Shown here: positions 20,130 to 32,066 of the stretch, piece after piece
Numbering within the stretch: the stretch's first letter is position 1
Layout: every line of letters starts with the position of its first letter
NCBI GenBank assembly: GCA_034509735.1
Contig: JACGWO010000011.1
Coordinates: 27,450,979-27,514,978, forward strand
Direction of reading: 5' to 3'
DNA: 64,000 nt
Origin: Sesamum alatum
Taxonomy: Eukaryota > Streptophyta > Magnoliopsida > Lamiales > Pedaliaceae
The notes under the pieces: generated by a model
The model's input: the letters and a program-made list of their open reading frames with translations, nothing else
Database searches by the model: none
What the model was told of the DNA's origin: nothing
Program-made: the position numbers and the translations under genes

Positions 20130-20528
20130 GGGTGAATCATAATGGTCTCCCTTGAGATTTGGCATAATTAAGGACACCCCCTTATTGTCTTAGAAATTGC
20201 AAATACCCTCCTAATGTTTGTAACCGTCTAACAAATAACTCATTTCCATCCATTTTTATAATTGAACTAAGTCAAATGCCCTTATACAAATTAAATTATT
20301 TTTTCAAAATTTCTAAATTTGGACAAATATACGCAAGGAGATGTTCCTTACATTTTTTACACAAGAAACAATAATGTAATTTACCTCGACTGATTTTTCT
20401 ACAATTTTTAAAAAAAAATCAAGGGCAAAATCTATCATTTCAGACCCTTGGTTATTACAAACCTCGTGGGGGTATCTGTAATTTTTGAAACAATAAGGAG
20501 TATTCGTAATTATGGCAAACCTTCGGCC
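20130..20528. mobile_element. Mutator-like MITE, family 1 (copy C, right end damaged)
   Basis: It starts GGGTGAATCATAATGG and follows the family-1 order. The last roughly 20 bp of the right arm are replaced by 'cttcggcc'. Even so, the perfect 9-bp target duplication TATAAAAAA is present at 20121-20129 and 20529-20537. The element therefore inserted whole and later lost sequence just inside its right end. It lies about 250 bp upstream of the ATG of the DnaJ-type gene. Confidence 0.75.
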
Positions 20529-20777
20529 TATAAAAAAAATAAAAATGATAGACCAAAATGATGGTACTCCTACTCATGTTATTTAGGGCGACTGTAGTGC
20601 GACTTTCGAAAGAAGTCCACACGATTTTGTGACTTTAAAGTGGGAGGAAAAGCGTTTACAGTTGAAAAAAGAGGAAGGAAAAAATCAGTAACAGCACCGC
20701 ATGTCATCAGGGGATTTGATGTGAAGACAAGAAGAAAACGACGACAATGCTTGCAGTATGGTGAGGAGTAGCAGATA

Positions 20778-23169
20778 ATGGCGGCGACGATGAGCGCGAC
20801 GAGTTCGCTACCAACCGTCAGATTGGAAGCAACGAGTACCGGCAACGGTGCGCCAGCTCCAGAAAATCTGAACCCACCGGCGGCGGCAAGGCCACTTCTC
20901 TCGGTGGTCTCGAAGCCGTCTTGGGTCGTCAGAACTGAGGCATGTATATCTTCTTTCCGTTGCATTGTCGTAATTAAGAAAAACGTAGACGAGTGCGGAT
21001 GAGTCTGAATTTGGGGGGGGGGGGGGGGGGGGGGGTTTGGACTGAAGGATTTTTGCTGTTTACGTGGGATTTTCAATGGGGAAGAAATGGAAATCATTGG
21101 CTTCAATTCCATACCCGAATCGATCTTCTTTCTAAGTTTTAATCTAAGCAACGGAATTTAGGGATATGGGGTTTCTTAAAGCCGGAATTTGAAATCATTT
21201 CAAGCTTAAATCATGATTTCCTTGACAAATAACTGTCCGTGTTGAAGATTTTCATCTATGTATTGGTAGGATTTGCTGCTATAAATCACTGCGAGATCAT
21301 TGCTATATATTTCATATTGGGAGGTTGGAATTGAAGTTGAGGTTGGAAATTTCTAACAAAGATGGGAAGTGTTGGGTGTACTTAAACGCACATGATTGAT
21401 CACTCTCCCTACAAAGAACAAAGAAAAAGGAGAAAAGATATCTTTAGGTATAACAAAGTGATTGACTCATTGTATAGCCAATAATAACGGATATTGTCGG
21501 CGATATTATTAAGTACGAGCGATACTATCAATGTATTAGTGATAATATCAAATGATATCAGATATTATTAGCAATACCATAGCATCTTGGATAATATAAG
21601 ATATCGAGTGTTTTTCTCAGATCGGCACCAACCGATCCGAATACATATGTCATCAGATATCGCCGATACTTTGAACGAGGGTTAGAATTTCCCTATGATG
21701 TTAGTGTGGTGAACATGCATAAGTCCATATCATTGCCCATTGCAAGTGAAATCAGGCTAGCTTTTGTTCTTTGAATAGAAATGCCAAATTCCAAAGTATC
21801 TAGTTTTGTAGTCTTATAAAACAACAATGATAAGGATAAATCTGAAACCAAGTAGTTGCTTTCTCTGTTGATTTGTTATAAATACAATTGTAGGAGTCCT
21901 AATGACAATGATTCTTGTGGCATATTACTTGTATATTGTAGTCAAATGTCCGGAAACAACGCATAACGAAACCAGATCCACCGTGCGTTGTCTGCAGAGG
22001 AAGTGGTAGAGTTGATTGCCACAGCTGCAATGGAAGAGGTCACTCTCTATCTTTGCCCTTTCTGCATTAACACATTCATTTTCTTCTGTGTTCTGCCTTT
22101 CCCTGTGATTTTGAGCAAAGTGATATTTTGGTGTTGCATAATACTTCGACTTATATATGAGGGATCAAGATGCCATTGGCGTGTTTATTGAATTCAGACA
22201 TACAGTTAGTTGTCTTATTACAGGCCAAACAAATTTTTTTCTGACCAAATTACCTTATAAAGGTGAAGAAGATATGCCTCCTCATATGTATTAGCATTGA
22301 AGATGTATAAGGGTAATTTGGTTAGGAAAAAGTTTCTTTAACCTGCAATAAACAGAGATAGATATGATTTTCATTCAAATTTTTGCTAATATCGACAAAT
22401 TTGGAGAAGCTTGACTAATGGAGGGGTCTATTATTAGACAAAAACAAATATCAGGAGTGTTGCATGTAATTTTCCAAACTACAGAGTTTCTACGTGTAAT
22501 TGCAACAAATCTCAAGAGAGGGTGGTGTAATTATCCCACAAAAGAACTAAGCTTTATTGCACTGGTGTTAACTAGCTTCTTTGTTTGACCACTTATTGTT
22601 AAGAAATTGCAATGTGGAGCATGAAATGTGTGAAAAAGTTGGCCTAAAGTGTAAAGTCGGGTTAGGCTCCACAATTCGGTACTCATTATTAGATCAGTCG
22701 GGTTACACTTTATATTGTGTACTATGCATTTCAATATACTGTGGCTGTTGTTTTCCTTCTCAAGTATCTTGTTCGACGTTTAATTCCACAGGCCGGACAA
22801 ATCACAGCCAATTGGCAATGCTTCCTAAAGGAGAATGGCCAAAATGGTAAGATTCTAAAAACTTCCTATGTAATTACCAAGTATTGGTTGAACTATGGTC
22901 GCATTGCGGTGATTAGTAGCGGATCTCATCAGATGTTATTGATAATCCCTCACAGGTGCCGGAGTTGTGGTGGAAGTGGTCTTGGGTACTGCGACCGGTG
23001 TCTTGGAACAGGAGAATACAGGTACATAATGGGATTCAAGTTTATGAACAAGGAGTCTGATCAACTCCAGGATAACCAAAGATGTCAAGTTCGTCCTCAG
23101 ATGGGCTCACATTCATTCACAGAGCTACTGCTGAATGATGCCCCGTTGGAATCCGATGGGGAGAGGTGA
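20778..23169 (+). CDS. DnaJ cysteine-rich (zinc-finger) domain protein
   Basis: Exons: 20778-20939, 21942-22038, 22792-22846, 22956-23169; 175 aa. Residues 1-54 are rich in Ala, Ser, Pro and Thr and could be a plastid transit peptide. The core has four CXXC pairs: CVVC (69/72), CHSC (80/83), CRSC (106/109) and CDRC (117/120), the layout of the zinc-binding DnaJ/Hsp40 cysteine-rich domain, followed by LGTGEYRYIMGFKF. There is no J domain. Plants have a family of such small proteins; some are chloroplast thiol/chaperone factors (BSD2 type) and a tomato relative, SPA, affects sugar partitioning. Which one this matches is inference. Intron 1 (20940-21941) must be GC-AG: the join GAG|gcatgt ... 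gtag|TCA gives SWVVRTE-SNVRKQ in frame, whereas the nearest GT donor (20944) leads to an early stop. Introns 2 and 3 are GT-AG. Confidence 0.85.
21013..21035 (+). repeat. G23 homopolymer in intron 1 of the DnaJ-type gene
   Basis: An uninterrupted run of 23 G, 74 nt after the GC donor of intron 1. Such a run can form a G-quadruplex in DNA or nascent RNA. The length may be inexact because of sequencing slippage. Confidence 0.8.
21486..21680. repeat. Degenerate GATAT/TATCGG short-repeat patch in intron 1
   Basis: Words such as GATATTATT, GCGATACT, GATATCAG and TATCGCCGATACT recur with irregular spacing, in direct and inverted form. A similar patch is found at about 24955-25090 in the 3'-most intron of the next gene. 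I cannot assign it to a known element class. Confidence 0.4.
22230..22537. mobile_element. Truncated MITE, family 4, in intron 2 of the DnaJ-type gene
   Basis: It matches the right halves of the elements at 44041-44565 and 56886-57415: 'gtataagggtaatttggtta', 'gattttcat', then 'acgtgtaatt..aacaaatctcaaga' and the terminus GTGTAATTATCCC. The left half is missing. Non-coding. Confidence 0.6.
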
Positions 23170-23693
23170 ATATATGATCAACTTCCCCAGATTTCTGTTT
23201 GTGGAAGGTGGTGATAGTTTGGCAAGCTGTCTGTACATGAACTCTTAGGAAAAATTATAAAAAGCTCTGAATTTTCTCCAAGTTTAATTGAAGTCTTCCG
23301 TGGAGTCTGTCCTAGTTTCAATTTTACACTATTTTTGAAGCTACGGACACCAAGAAACAGCAAACAAATATGACAATTATGGTCTTATTTCTTAACTGAT
23401 ACTGTCCACTTTTAAGAGAAAAAAAAAATGAATATGAAACAATTGACTAACCGAGAGAATAGAGAAGAAACAAGCTTGTTTGGAAATACTTTTCACATGA
23501 ACTTCTAGATATGAAAGTTCATTTGAAAAATATTTAATGTTTGATTGTTAACACTAGATGAATCGCAAATGAATTTTTTTTGGGAATAAATCGCCTTCAG
23601 AAGTGCATTCTTCGAAAGTGAAACTTTGTGGCTTTTTACGGGTAAATTACACTTGGTTCCTATACTTCAAACATTTTGAGCTGTTAAAATTGA

Positions 23694-24222
23694 AGTTAAA
23701 ACTGAGGAAATTGGAGAACACAACTGTGTTGAGAATTGGAGAACTCGGTTGTGTTGCTCAACAGGGCCTGCTCATGTTCTTCACTCCACCTAGACTCCGG
23801 CTTTGTGCTGTCGTCCCGTCGCCACCACCAGAATTTTTTCGATGGCTTTTCCACCCAACCAAACCTCCTCTAGACTTGCCTCCCCGTGCTCTTTCCGTCC
23901 TCCGACATTTCTCCGTTAGTCTAACCATGTGATCCCATGCGCCGTTAGATCTCATTTCTCTCTTTGCAATCCGCCTGTCGTATCACTCCTATACTTCCAA
24001 ATCTCACTTTTACTCGCCAATTTACATTTGGGTTTTATTCTTCTTTCTGAAACCTCACTTTCCCGACCCACCCTTCCTTCTATTCCCCTCTCCGGAATGA
24101 CCACAGATCCTGAGAAACAGGGCTTGGCTTGGGGGTGAAAAATCTGCCAAAACGGCTGTGGAGACACGGCAAGGCTGTGTTGAGCAACATGGTCGTGTTC
24201 TCCAATTCCGTTAGTTTTAACC
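23694..24222. mobile_element. Element with about 60-bp inverted repeats and GC-rich interior
   Basis: Left arm: GTTAAAACTGAGGAAATTGG, then AGAACACAACTGTGTTG. The right end read backwards: GGTTAAAACTAACGGAATTGG, then AGAACACGACCATGTTGC. The left arm also holds a roughly 25-bp internal duplication of the 'aattggagaac' motif. The 0.4-kb interior is far more GC-rich than its surroundings and has open frames on both strands that I do not recognise. This is the look of a Pack-type element carrying a captured gene fragment. It lies between the two convergent genes. No clear target duplication was found. Confidence 0.5.
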
Positions 24223-24505
24223 TAACATGTTATTAATGCTAAAAGACTTCTCAAAAAGCACTCATTAGAGAAGGCATTCTTTAGATGGACTTCCATTGTC
24301 TGCCAAAGGGAGACTCTCTAACAGTTTTTCAGAGCCCAAAGCATGCTGTAAATTGCAATTTTAGTACCGACATACAGGAAACTGAGACTTTTAAACCAAC
24401 TATGGATGCACAGAGCATTAAGTAAAAACTACAGCTATTCCAAACAGAAGAAAATGCATTTTCACACAGGAGTTGTAGTGTCGGGAACACGTACAAGATC
24501 CGGCT

Positions 24506-27500
24506 TCAAGAAGTAACTCCAAATGGAATAAGAGCTGCAGCTACTATCCTTCCTTCTTCATTCAATATGTTGTAAGTTGATGCAGCGTTCCTCTGCAACA
24601 TAGCAAGAAGAATATAACATTGCAGGCAACTTTCAGTAGAAGACATGATTGTTAAACTCAAACACTAAGCAGAAATCACACTGCTCATCTACTTCAAAGT
24701 CGTCGTATCGAGGATAATATGGGACAATAAGAAAGAAATGCGTTATAAGATGCTATGAATCTAAGAAATAGTAAAAGTTATGAATTAAAATAACATAAAT
24801 TACTACTTCATAAGTATATTTCAAGAAATTTTAGAATAAAATTAAATAAAGCATTATTGTCAAACTTGAACTTGTAATAGCAAATATTCGTTTTACATGT
24901 AATAACGCATCAAGTAAATCATATTACAAAAAGTCTTCAAAGAAGAAGTTCATTAACCGATCCGCGATAAACCGATGTTATCGGATATTACGATAGGCCC
25001 ATAATACCATCGTACTGGCGAATCATCCAATATTATATTGGCAAAACATATATACGTGGAGAATAATAGGTATTGACGAATATTCTTTTGAAACACACTA
25101 CTAGTAGCATATGGTCATTGTGACATGGAAGCATTCAAAGAAAAAGCAGATAATTGATCTGTAACAGTTTGTATGAATAATATTGCTATCGTTCACAGTA
25201 TCATAACTTGCCTCATACATCACATTTGGAATATAGACTTGAACAAATGAAAATATGGCACAATCATGAGACTAAAGGGAAGGACTGTCGGGAATAAGGA
25301 AGATCAAGCCTAAATAGCATATGACGAGAATGACTAGAATTTTGTAAGATCAAATTTTACCATGAAATTGAGCTACACATACACATTCCAAAAGATTGAG
25401 AGTACTTACTGAGTCAACTGGCTCTAGTTTCATGCCAATGGAACGAACAAAGCTACGGAGTTCAGGATTTACAGGCTGAATATACCTTCCACATCCAATA
25501 ATCAAAATCTCTGAGATCAAGAGATGTGTGATATTGTTATCAACATAAAATAATTAAAGTGATGAAATTAGAAAAACAAGTGTACTTCCTACACCAAACT
25601 AGCATTTTCTTTCAAGTATGTTATTAACCAATTACCAACTTTTTACTCAAACGGAAGTCTAAGGTTAATTACTCAAGCCAAGAAACAAACATCTTAAAAA
25701 ATTTCAACTGGGACAATGATATAAATATATATCTAACTCTGGTATTTTTGCATATCTTGCAGAAGTTAAATATTCCAATGAGCTTCTGGTAAAGATAACA
25801 TAAGCTCTTCCCATATTATTTCTAGCATGCTTGAACCAGTGGCTGTAATAGTCCATGGATCAGATTAACATCCTATTGGTGTTTAAGCAAACTCAACATG
25901 CAAATGCCATATATTTGAGAATTTGGTATACTTATTCATTTACGTTACTGGTCTTTTGTCCCTATATTAGTTCTATCATACTGAAATAACTCCACTACAT
26001 TAAAAGAAATTTTAAAAATGTAACTCATTCCCCTTGTTAGGCCCTTTCTGCTTTCAGACTACATAGCACTTTCTAAAATAACACGAGCTTCAAATGCTTT
26101 TATTTTTCAAGACCAAATTCTAGTGAATAGGTCATGCAAGAAGATCAACTTACAAATAATCTTGGCAGAAATTTTCTCATTCTGAAACAATTTCCTCTAT
26201 CATTTAAGTGAATATGGGAACCTCAAATCAATTCAGGAAAAGTAATTTAGACTTTACACGCATTTTTATAAGATTTCTCACCTGGTATTGGCCGGACAGT
26301 CTTAAAAATAGATAAGCTGCAGAAACATATGAAAACAAATTATACTACATCATAAAGACTAAAAATAGATCTTTATTAACCTTGCTAGTAAGAAACTTTA
26401 CACAACAAACTATTTATAAAGTTCTGTTATTAAATGTGAAAGGCTACAGAACCAGCAGAAACACATCTTGTCTACAGAGTTCAAACATAAAAAGATTGAT
26501 TTATGCAATAAAAGGATAGAAACTTAATTATGTATAGACACAAAGATCCTGCAAGGAACAGTTAAGTTTTACTGCTTGAACATGTCAATTTAACAAGCAA
26601 CTTTTTAGATACAGTATAGTTTTCAGAATTCAGAAACCATCACACGAGGCAATGGATACAGACTCAATTATCAACTCTACGATGTACTGTGTGATTAGGA
26701 GATGTTGCATTAAAAACCTGGAAAATCAGAATCAACTTTCCATGTCCTATAGCAATAGTTGACACTGACTCACTTTTTTAAGTTCATTGAGAAGTTCTCA
26801 TGAAAACATAAAGATATACAGTATTAAAAGCATCCAGACCTTTCCTTTTAATCAGTGAGTCTTCACAAATATATTCCTGTAATTTTTGATTGGCAATCAT
26901 TTCTAAACCCAAAATAAATCTGATAAAGACAAAAACTCCTTCCTTTTGCCATAAACCTTCTTAATATGTGGGAAATGTGCTAGGAAGACCCTTTTAAGCA
27001 AATGATTGGTTTTCATCACCATAATAATATCACGCCTCAAGAAGAAATCCAAACAGGAAAGTGATTTCTCTCCCCTAATCCAGATCTTGCCAAACCTCAC
27101 AATTAGACAAGTTCTACAAAGAAAAATAGGCAGAGATTAAGCCCCCAATAGACAATCCTCTGTACCTATTCAGTTCTATTATGTAATGAACAATCAAGGG
27201 ATGTTGCAATTAAAAGAACTTTCAGCGCAGAGTTTCCATCTTTAGGGCAGTAGCTCACACTGAGTGACTTTTCCAATTTCAAAGAAAAAGACCATAAAAT
27301 AGATAAATATTAGTAAGTGCATATAGACTTTCCGCTTTAATGAATGACTTCTAGAAAGCATATTGTAGTATTTTTTGGTTGGCTGATCATTTTCCAATTT
27401 CGAACAATATTTAACATCTGAGAAAAGATAAAAGCATTCCTTTCTTCGACATAAAACTTCTAAAATATTTGGGTAAATGCTACGAAGGACTTGTTAAGCA

Positions 27501-29866
27501 AATAATTGGTCTTCATTGTCATAAAAACTCACACCTCCAAAATAATCCAAACAGGGAAATTGCATGCTCTCTTTTGGGTTCTTCACCAAATCTCACTACT
27601 AGAAAGCTCTGAAGAGAAAATGGCTACAGATTCAGCCCCAAAATAGATTATCCTCTCAACCCATTCAATTTTTCAAACCTTAATGATAGACTTGCAAGTT
27701 GGCAATAGCAGGCAAAAGAGAGAACAATAGAGAATTGACCATCAAGCTACTTCCTTTTTCCCAATTAGAAAAAAGAAGTCAATAAATTTAGGAATCAAGC
27801 TCATGTACCTTTCAACAGTTATCTCCGAGAATTTCTTTGGAGCCCAAGACATTAGCAAATTTCCTACGCAAAGCAAGCTACCTTCATACTTGACTCCATT
27901 TATTTTGAAGCCTGTATCATCAAACCTGTCAAAACATAGAAGGAAAGTTAGAACTAAAAACTAACCACTTCCATAAATATTTAACAACAGTTTCAGCATG
28001 CCTCCTCTTCATACAAACTTCTTCAACATACACAACAGAAATTAAAATCTCATACACACACTACACAATATAAGTAGCAATAGTGTCAGGCCCCAGACCT
28101 GTGAATCTGTTCGATGCAAGAATTGCCTAAAACCAACAGGTTTAACTTTATGTTGAGCAACGAACAACTTGCCCAATAAGGATATCTGATTGATGCGCAT
28201 AATTTCTCGAGCCAAAATGAGGTATTTCACTTTTTCCATTTCTATTTTATATGGAAAAGGTCACCAAAGTCACCGTTTTCCAGAATGTGACATCCTCACT
28301 GCAACATGATAAAATCCATGACTGGTCGTCTGACGCTAGATTTTATAGGTGACTCCTATGGTTCCTCAGGGCAGCATGAGACAATCTAATGACTAGTCAC
28401 CAGGTATTGAGATTCTGGGGGGGTGGGGGGGAGCAGGGCTTCGGAGGGTGCTCTCATGCATGTAGCACTTTGTCCCTCAAGTTCAAGAGGTGGCTCCTCT
28501 GGATCACAAAAGATGATATTCTCTCAATGAATTCCCTTGCAACTAGTTCACACTCATCACCCATACACGTAAGTATAAAATGTCCTATATTCACTCATGA
28601 ACTAATTCAAATTAACTCCTAAAATCTATGGGGCACTTCACAATCACCTCTGTTTGAAAATGTGACACCTTGTCGCTTTCCTTCCCATCCAGGCTGGCCC
28701 CAACTACACATCCTAGGCCTCGCGCGGCAATTGCACTCCAAGGATGCTTCTATACCATTTGTCACACCTTGTAGGATGTAAAATTGTATCCAAACCCATT
28801 AAGTGTGCCCTTGCCTAAAAAGGAAAATCCAATACACATATTTGGTTCTTTTGCCAAAGATTATGAGGTGTATGCGTTTTCTATTCCATTCATATGGGAT
28901 TAAGCATCATAGTAGCAACATCCAATAGACATTAACTTCATGATATTCACTTTATCAGGTTAACTGAAACATAGAAATAATTGAACTTTATCGAATTAAG
29001 AACTCTTCTCTATGATATTCACTTTATCAAGTTAACTCCATGGAAATTTGATCTTTATCAAAATTAAGTTACAAAAGAAGGTCAAAATTTTCGCCCCTAA
29101 TTTTTTCATGTTGCAGACACATATTTAAGAGTTCAACCATACTTACTTGCAAAGTAAAACTGATAGCATATACGAGTTTCCAAGTACTTAAGACTATAAT
29201 GCAGTGTCAATGCAACAATTTCAACATATTTACATAATGCACATAATAATACTTAATATAGGCAAGAGGAAGTTCATAATCACAACCCAAACAGAGAGGG
29301 CGAAAGCTAATCTACAGCCATATCCAACAGCAGAAGGCTGAAATAACTAAGTCACCACTCTGAAAAATGGAGGTCTTCATCGATATCTTTTCACTTAATT
29401 CCGAGCTTTAATGAACTTGTTTTGTCATACATTGATCAAAAGCGAATTTGAATTAAAAAAGAAAACGCAACATTTTGTAAGCATGCTAATTCACACCTAA
29501 ATAAATTAATTAACAAAAAAAGAAATAGCTTTTCACTTTTCCTTCTATTGTCTGAAACCAGAAAATGATACCAGAAAGAATTTTAATTACAAGGGTTTTA
29601 TAACTTAATGGAATAAAAAACTCCAGGAAACCAGAAAGACAACAAAACAAGAAACTACACAAAGATAGAGACTGATGAAAGCAAAGTTCATACTCTTGGA
29701 ACCGGAGCTGGTCTTCCGGGACATTATCGATGAGATTGATCTGATCGTAGAGAGAGAAGGCTCGTCTCAGCGACGGTAACGCCGTGTGGTGCCTCGGCGG
29801 TGCCTCTTTCCGCAACGCCCGCATAAGTGTCGGCAGCGCCGCCACCGCTCTCTGTCTCACCGCCAT
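24506..29866 (-). CDS. NDUFAF3: Mitochondrial complex I assembly factor NDUFAF3 homologue
   Basis: Coding exons in transcript order: 29694-29866, 27809-27925, 26282-26316, 25410-25510, 24506-24592. All introns are GT-AG with consistent phases; the product is 170 aa. Residues 1-37 are Arg/Ala-rich with no acidic residue until Glu 21, a typical mitochondrial presequence. From about residue 55 the protein matches the DUF498 (NDUFAF3/Mth938-like) domain: FDDTGFKINGVKYEGS, LLMSWAPKKF, RPIPEILIIGCGR (the GCG at 114-116), SIGMKLEPVDS, AASTYNILNEEGR and IVAAALIPF. In animals NDUFAF3 works with NDUFAF4 in building the hydrophilic arm of complex I; the plant protein is presumed to act similarly. The family is usually short, and nothing is missing. 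Exon 3 is only 35 nt. The gene is compact in product but 5.4 kb long because of repeat-containing introns. Confidence 0.92.
26690..27690. repeat. Diverged tandem duplication, about 499-bp period, in intron 2 of NDUFAF3
   Basis: Unit 1 begins near 26690 and unit 2 near 27189. Shared landmarks in the same order include 'gatgttgca.t.aaaa', 'ctcacactgactcac' / 'ctcacactgagtgac', 'aagcaaatgattggt' / 'aagcaaataattggt', 'aatccaaacagg' and 'aatagacaatcctct' / 'aatagattatcctct'. Many substitutions and small gaps show it is old. Non-coding. Confidence 0.7.
27926..29693 (-). other. Intron 1 of NDUFAF3, with a GC-richer insert
   Basis: A 1768-bp intron. The part from about 28085 to 28780 is distinctly more GC-rich than the rest and contains a G-rich tract (28418-28431) and phrases such as GGCCCCAGACC and TGTGACACCTTGTCG, which look like LTR-retrotransposon debris. 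I could not find matching ends or a target duplication, so I do not name it further. Confidence 0.4.
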
Positions 29867-30216
29867 CTCTTACGGTGCTTCTGGTGCTCGTCTCCGGTGG
29901 GGATGCTGGAGAAATGTGGAGAATTGGACTTTCTCAGATTCTTTAGGCTCTCTGTTTGCAAATGTTCCCTTCAACGATTCAATACTTTTTCTTAGAGTAA
30001 AAAATATTTTGGTACCTAAGTTTTATCGTTATTACCAAATTGATATAATGAGTTTTTGTAAATTATCTACTCAGAAGTTTTTTCATAACTACATCATTTA
30101 CGCTCACAAACGACGATTAATAATATCATTACATCAATTCTTTGTAATGTAAAAAACGACCTTCAACAGATAAAATAACTAATTTATTCAACTTTTCAAC
30201 TTTTACAAATTAGTTT
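29867..30216. other. Upstream region of NDUFAF3
   Basis: The first roughly 100 bp are GC-rich and probably contain the leader and promoter of the minus-strand gene. From 30148 the DNA is homologous to 34416-34610 inside another element. Confidence 0.4.
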
Positions 30217-30634
30217 GGGTAAATTACAGCCATCTGTTATGAGATTTGACATAATTATAAATATTTCTCATTATTTGAAAAATTACAAATAACTCCCGAG
30301 GTTTGTAATTTTTAATTGCATGCCTGAAATTGACCATTTTGCCATTTAATTTTTTATTAAAATTGTAAAAAGATTAACCGAGACAAATTGATTATTGCTC
30401 CTCTGTGCAAAAAACTGAAGAATCATCTCCATTGTAGTCCAAAAAATTTTAAGAATTAAATAAAAAATAATTCAGTGCATAAGGTCATTTTGATAAGTTC
30501 AACCATTAAAATGGATGAAAATAAGTTATTTGTTAGACGGGTTACAAACCTCATGGGGTATTTGTAATTTCTCAAACAATAAGGGGATATTTGTAATTAC
30601 ACCAAACTTCATGGGAGGTAGCTGTAATTTATCC
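30217..30634. mobile_element. Mutator-like MITE, family 1 (copy D)
   Basis: Termini GGGTAAATTACAGCC and GGTAGCTGTAATTTATCC. The flanks are AATTAGTTT on the left and AATTAGTTA on the right: a 9-bp target duplication with one difference. The sequence around it (30148-30216 plus 30635-30796) is repeated at 34416-34610 without the MITE, which supplies the empty site. Confidence 0.85.
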
Positions 30635-31310
30635 AATTAGTTATCTTTTCTTTCTTTATTTCTTTTGTTTGACGTATATAATGTATTAATTTGTATATTT
30701 TACGCTTAGTTATAATATATTTGAAGGCGTGAAAGATTATTTTTTGTATGCACGTAGGAACAACATGCCACGACAATTAGTATAATTAAATAAAAGTATT
30801 AACGTTCATAATTTGTAACACTAAATAAAATTAAAGTCGCCTCGAAAAAATAACGAGGATATGAGATCATATATTTAATTTTTAAAAATTAGAACTTGAG
30901 GAAAAGACCGTCGAAATTAATTTTTGATTTATTTATTTATTTTATTTTTCTTATCCTCTATTTTTTTCTTACATCATAATATTTTAAAAATTAAATTAAA
31001 AATTAATTTTTGGTTAAAATGACATTTATTTTTATTTTTAAAACCACAACGTCCTACCATTCTATTATAATGTTAATTTTAGTTATTGAATAATGAATGT
31101 TCATATATACTAAACTGATTTATTATTACATGCTGAGGCAGAGCTCGAAGTCTTTTCCTGAAATAAAATTTGGACAATAAAAAAAATATAGATTGTTTAT
31201 AATCTGAAATATATTATTCAAAAATCTAAATAAGAGAATGAGCAGTGGGAATAAAATATTCACAAGAAGTTCAAAAAGAAGCAATGTGAGGAAAAGAAAA
31301 TTGAAGAGTA
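30635..31310. other. AT-rich intergenic DNA
   Basis: The left part (to about 30796) is the continuation of the duplicated flank of MITE copy D. No gene is visible in the remainder. Confidence 0.4.
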
Positions 31311-31460
31311 TTTTGAAACAAATGCATGTTCTTGTAATGGATATTGAAATATAACAATAAAATTCATATGTATTATATTAAATAATTATTTATCAAAATA
31401 TTATCAAAACTTATTAAATTGATGATTAAGGTTATTTTTGGATAATATAAACATAATACT

Positions 31461-32024
31461 TGATACCCCTCAAAATCCACCCGGCCAGCCCAAGAGCTAG
31501 GAGCAGGCCCCCAGACTGAGCAGCCCAGCAAGCCGACACCACCAAGCCCAAAAGTAAGATTTTTTCCTAGTTTCGAATAACTGACCTGACAGGTCCACAG
31601 AAAGGGTTCGTACAGCAAACCTAGTCATCAAACAACTCGGATTCCACATCACACAGCTAGCCAACACCTCAAGCCACGTCATGTTAAAAGATCTCATCCA
31701 TATTCCAGTAGATTGGCCAGAATCCAGATGTTTCTCAGCAAGTAACTGTTTTTCCGAAAAATCTGGCAGATATGGCAAAGTCCACTCAAATAGATATATC
31801 TCCACCAATTCAACTCCGATTCACGCGTGTTTTGTTGAGTTAGGAAGCTGACTCTTCAGGATTTCCAATGGTATAAGGAACTTAACAAATCTCCTCCAAA
31901 ATAGAGTTCAACACTAGTTATAAAAGGAGCATATTGTGCAGTCATTTGACAACTTTTTTTTAATAAAATTTTATTTATTTATTTATTATTATTATTATTT
32001 TTATTATTTTTATTATTATTATTA

Positions 32025-32066
<42 letters not shown>

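Noticed and set aside
20943..20948. GT donor for intron 1 of the DnaJ-type gene
   Set aside because: Joining at 20943 shifts the frame and stops within 25 codons before the first CXXC pair; the GC donor at 20940 keeps the frame.
20579..21151. 190-codon open frame on the minus strand across the start of the DnaJ-type gene
   Set aside because: It is opposite exon 1 and runs through the G23 homopolymer as a proline run. No recognisable domain, and the plus-strand gene explains the region.
28085..28780. Sixth solo LTR in NDUFAF3 intron 1
   Set aside because: The GC-richer insert has LTR-like phrases, but I could not find TG...CA ends with a 5-bp duplication.
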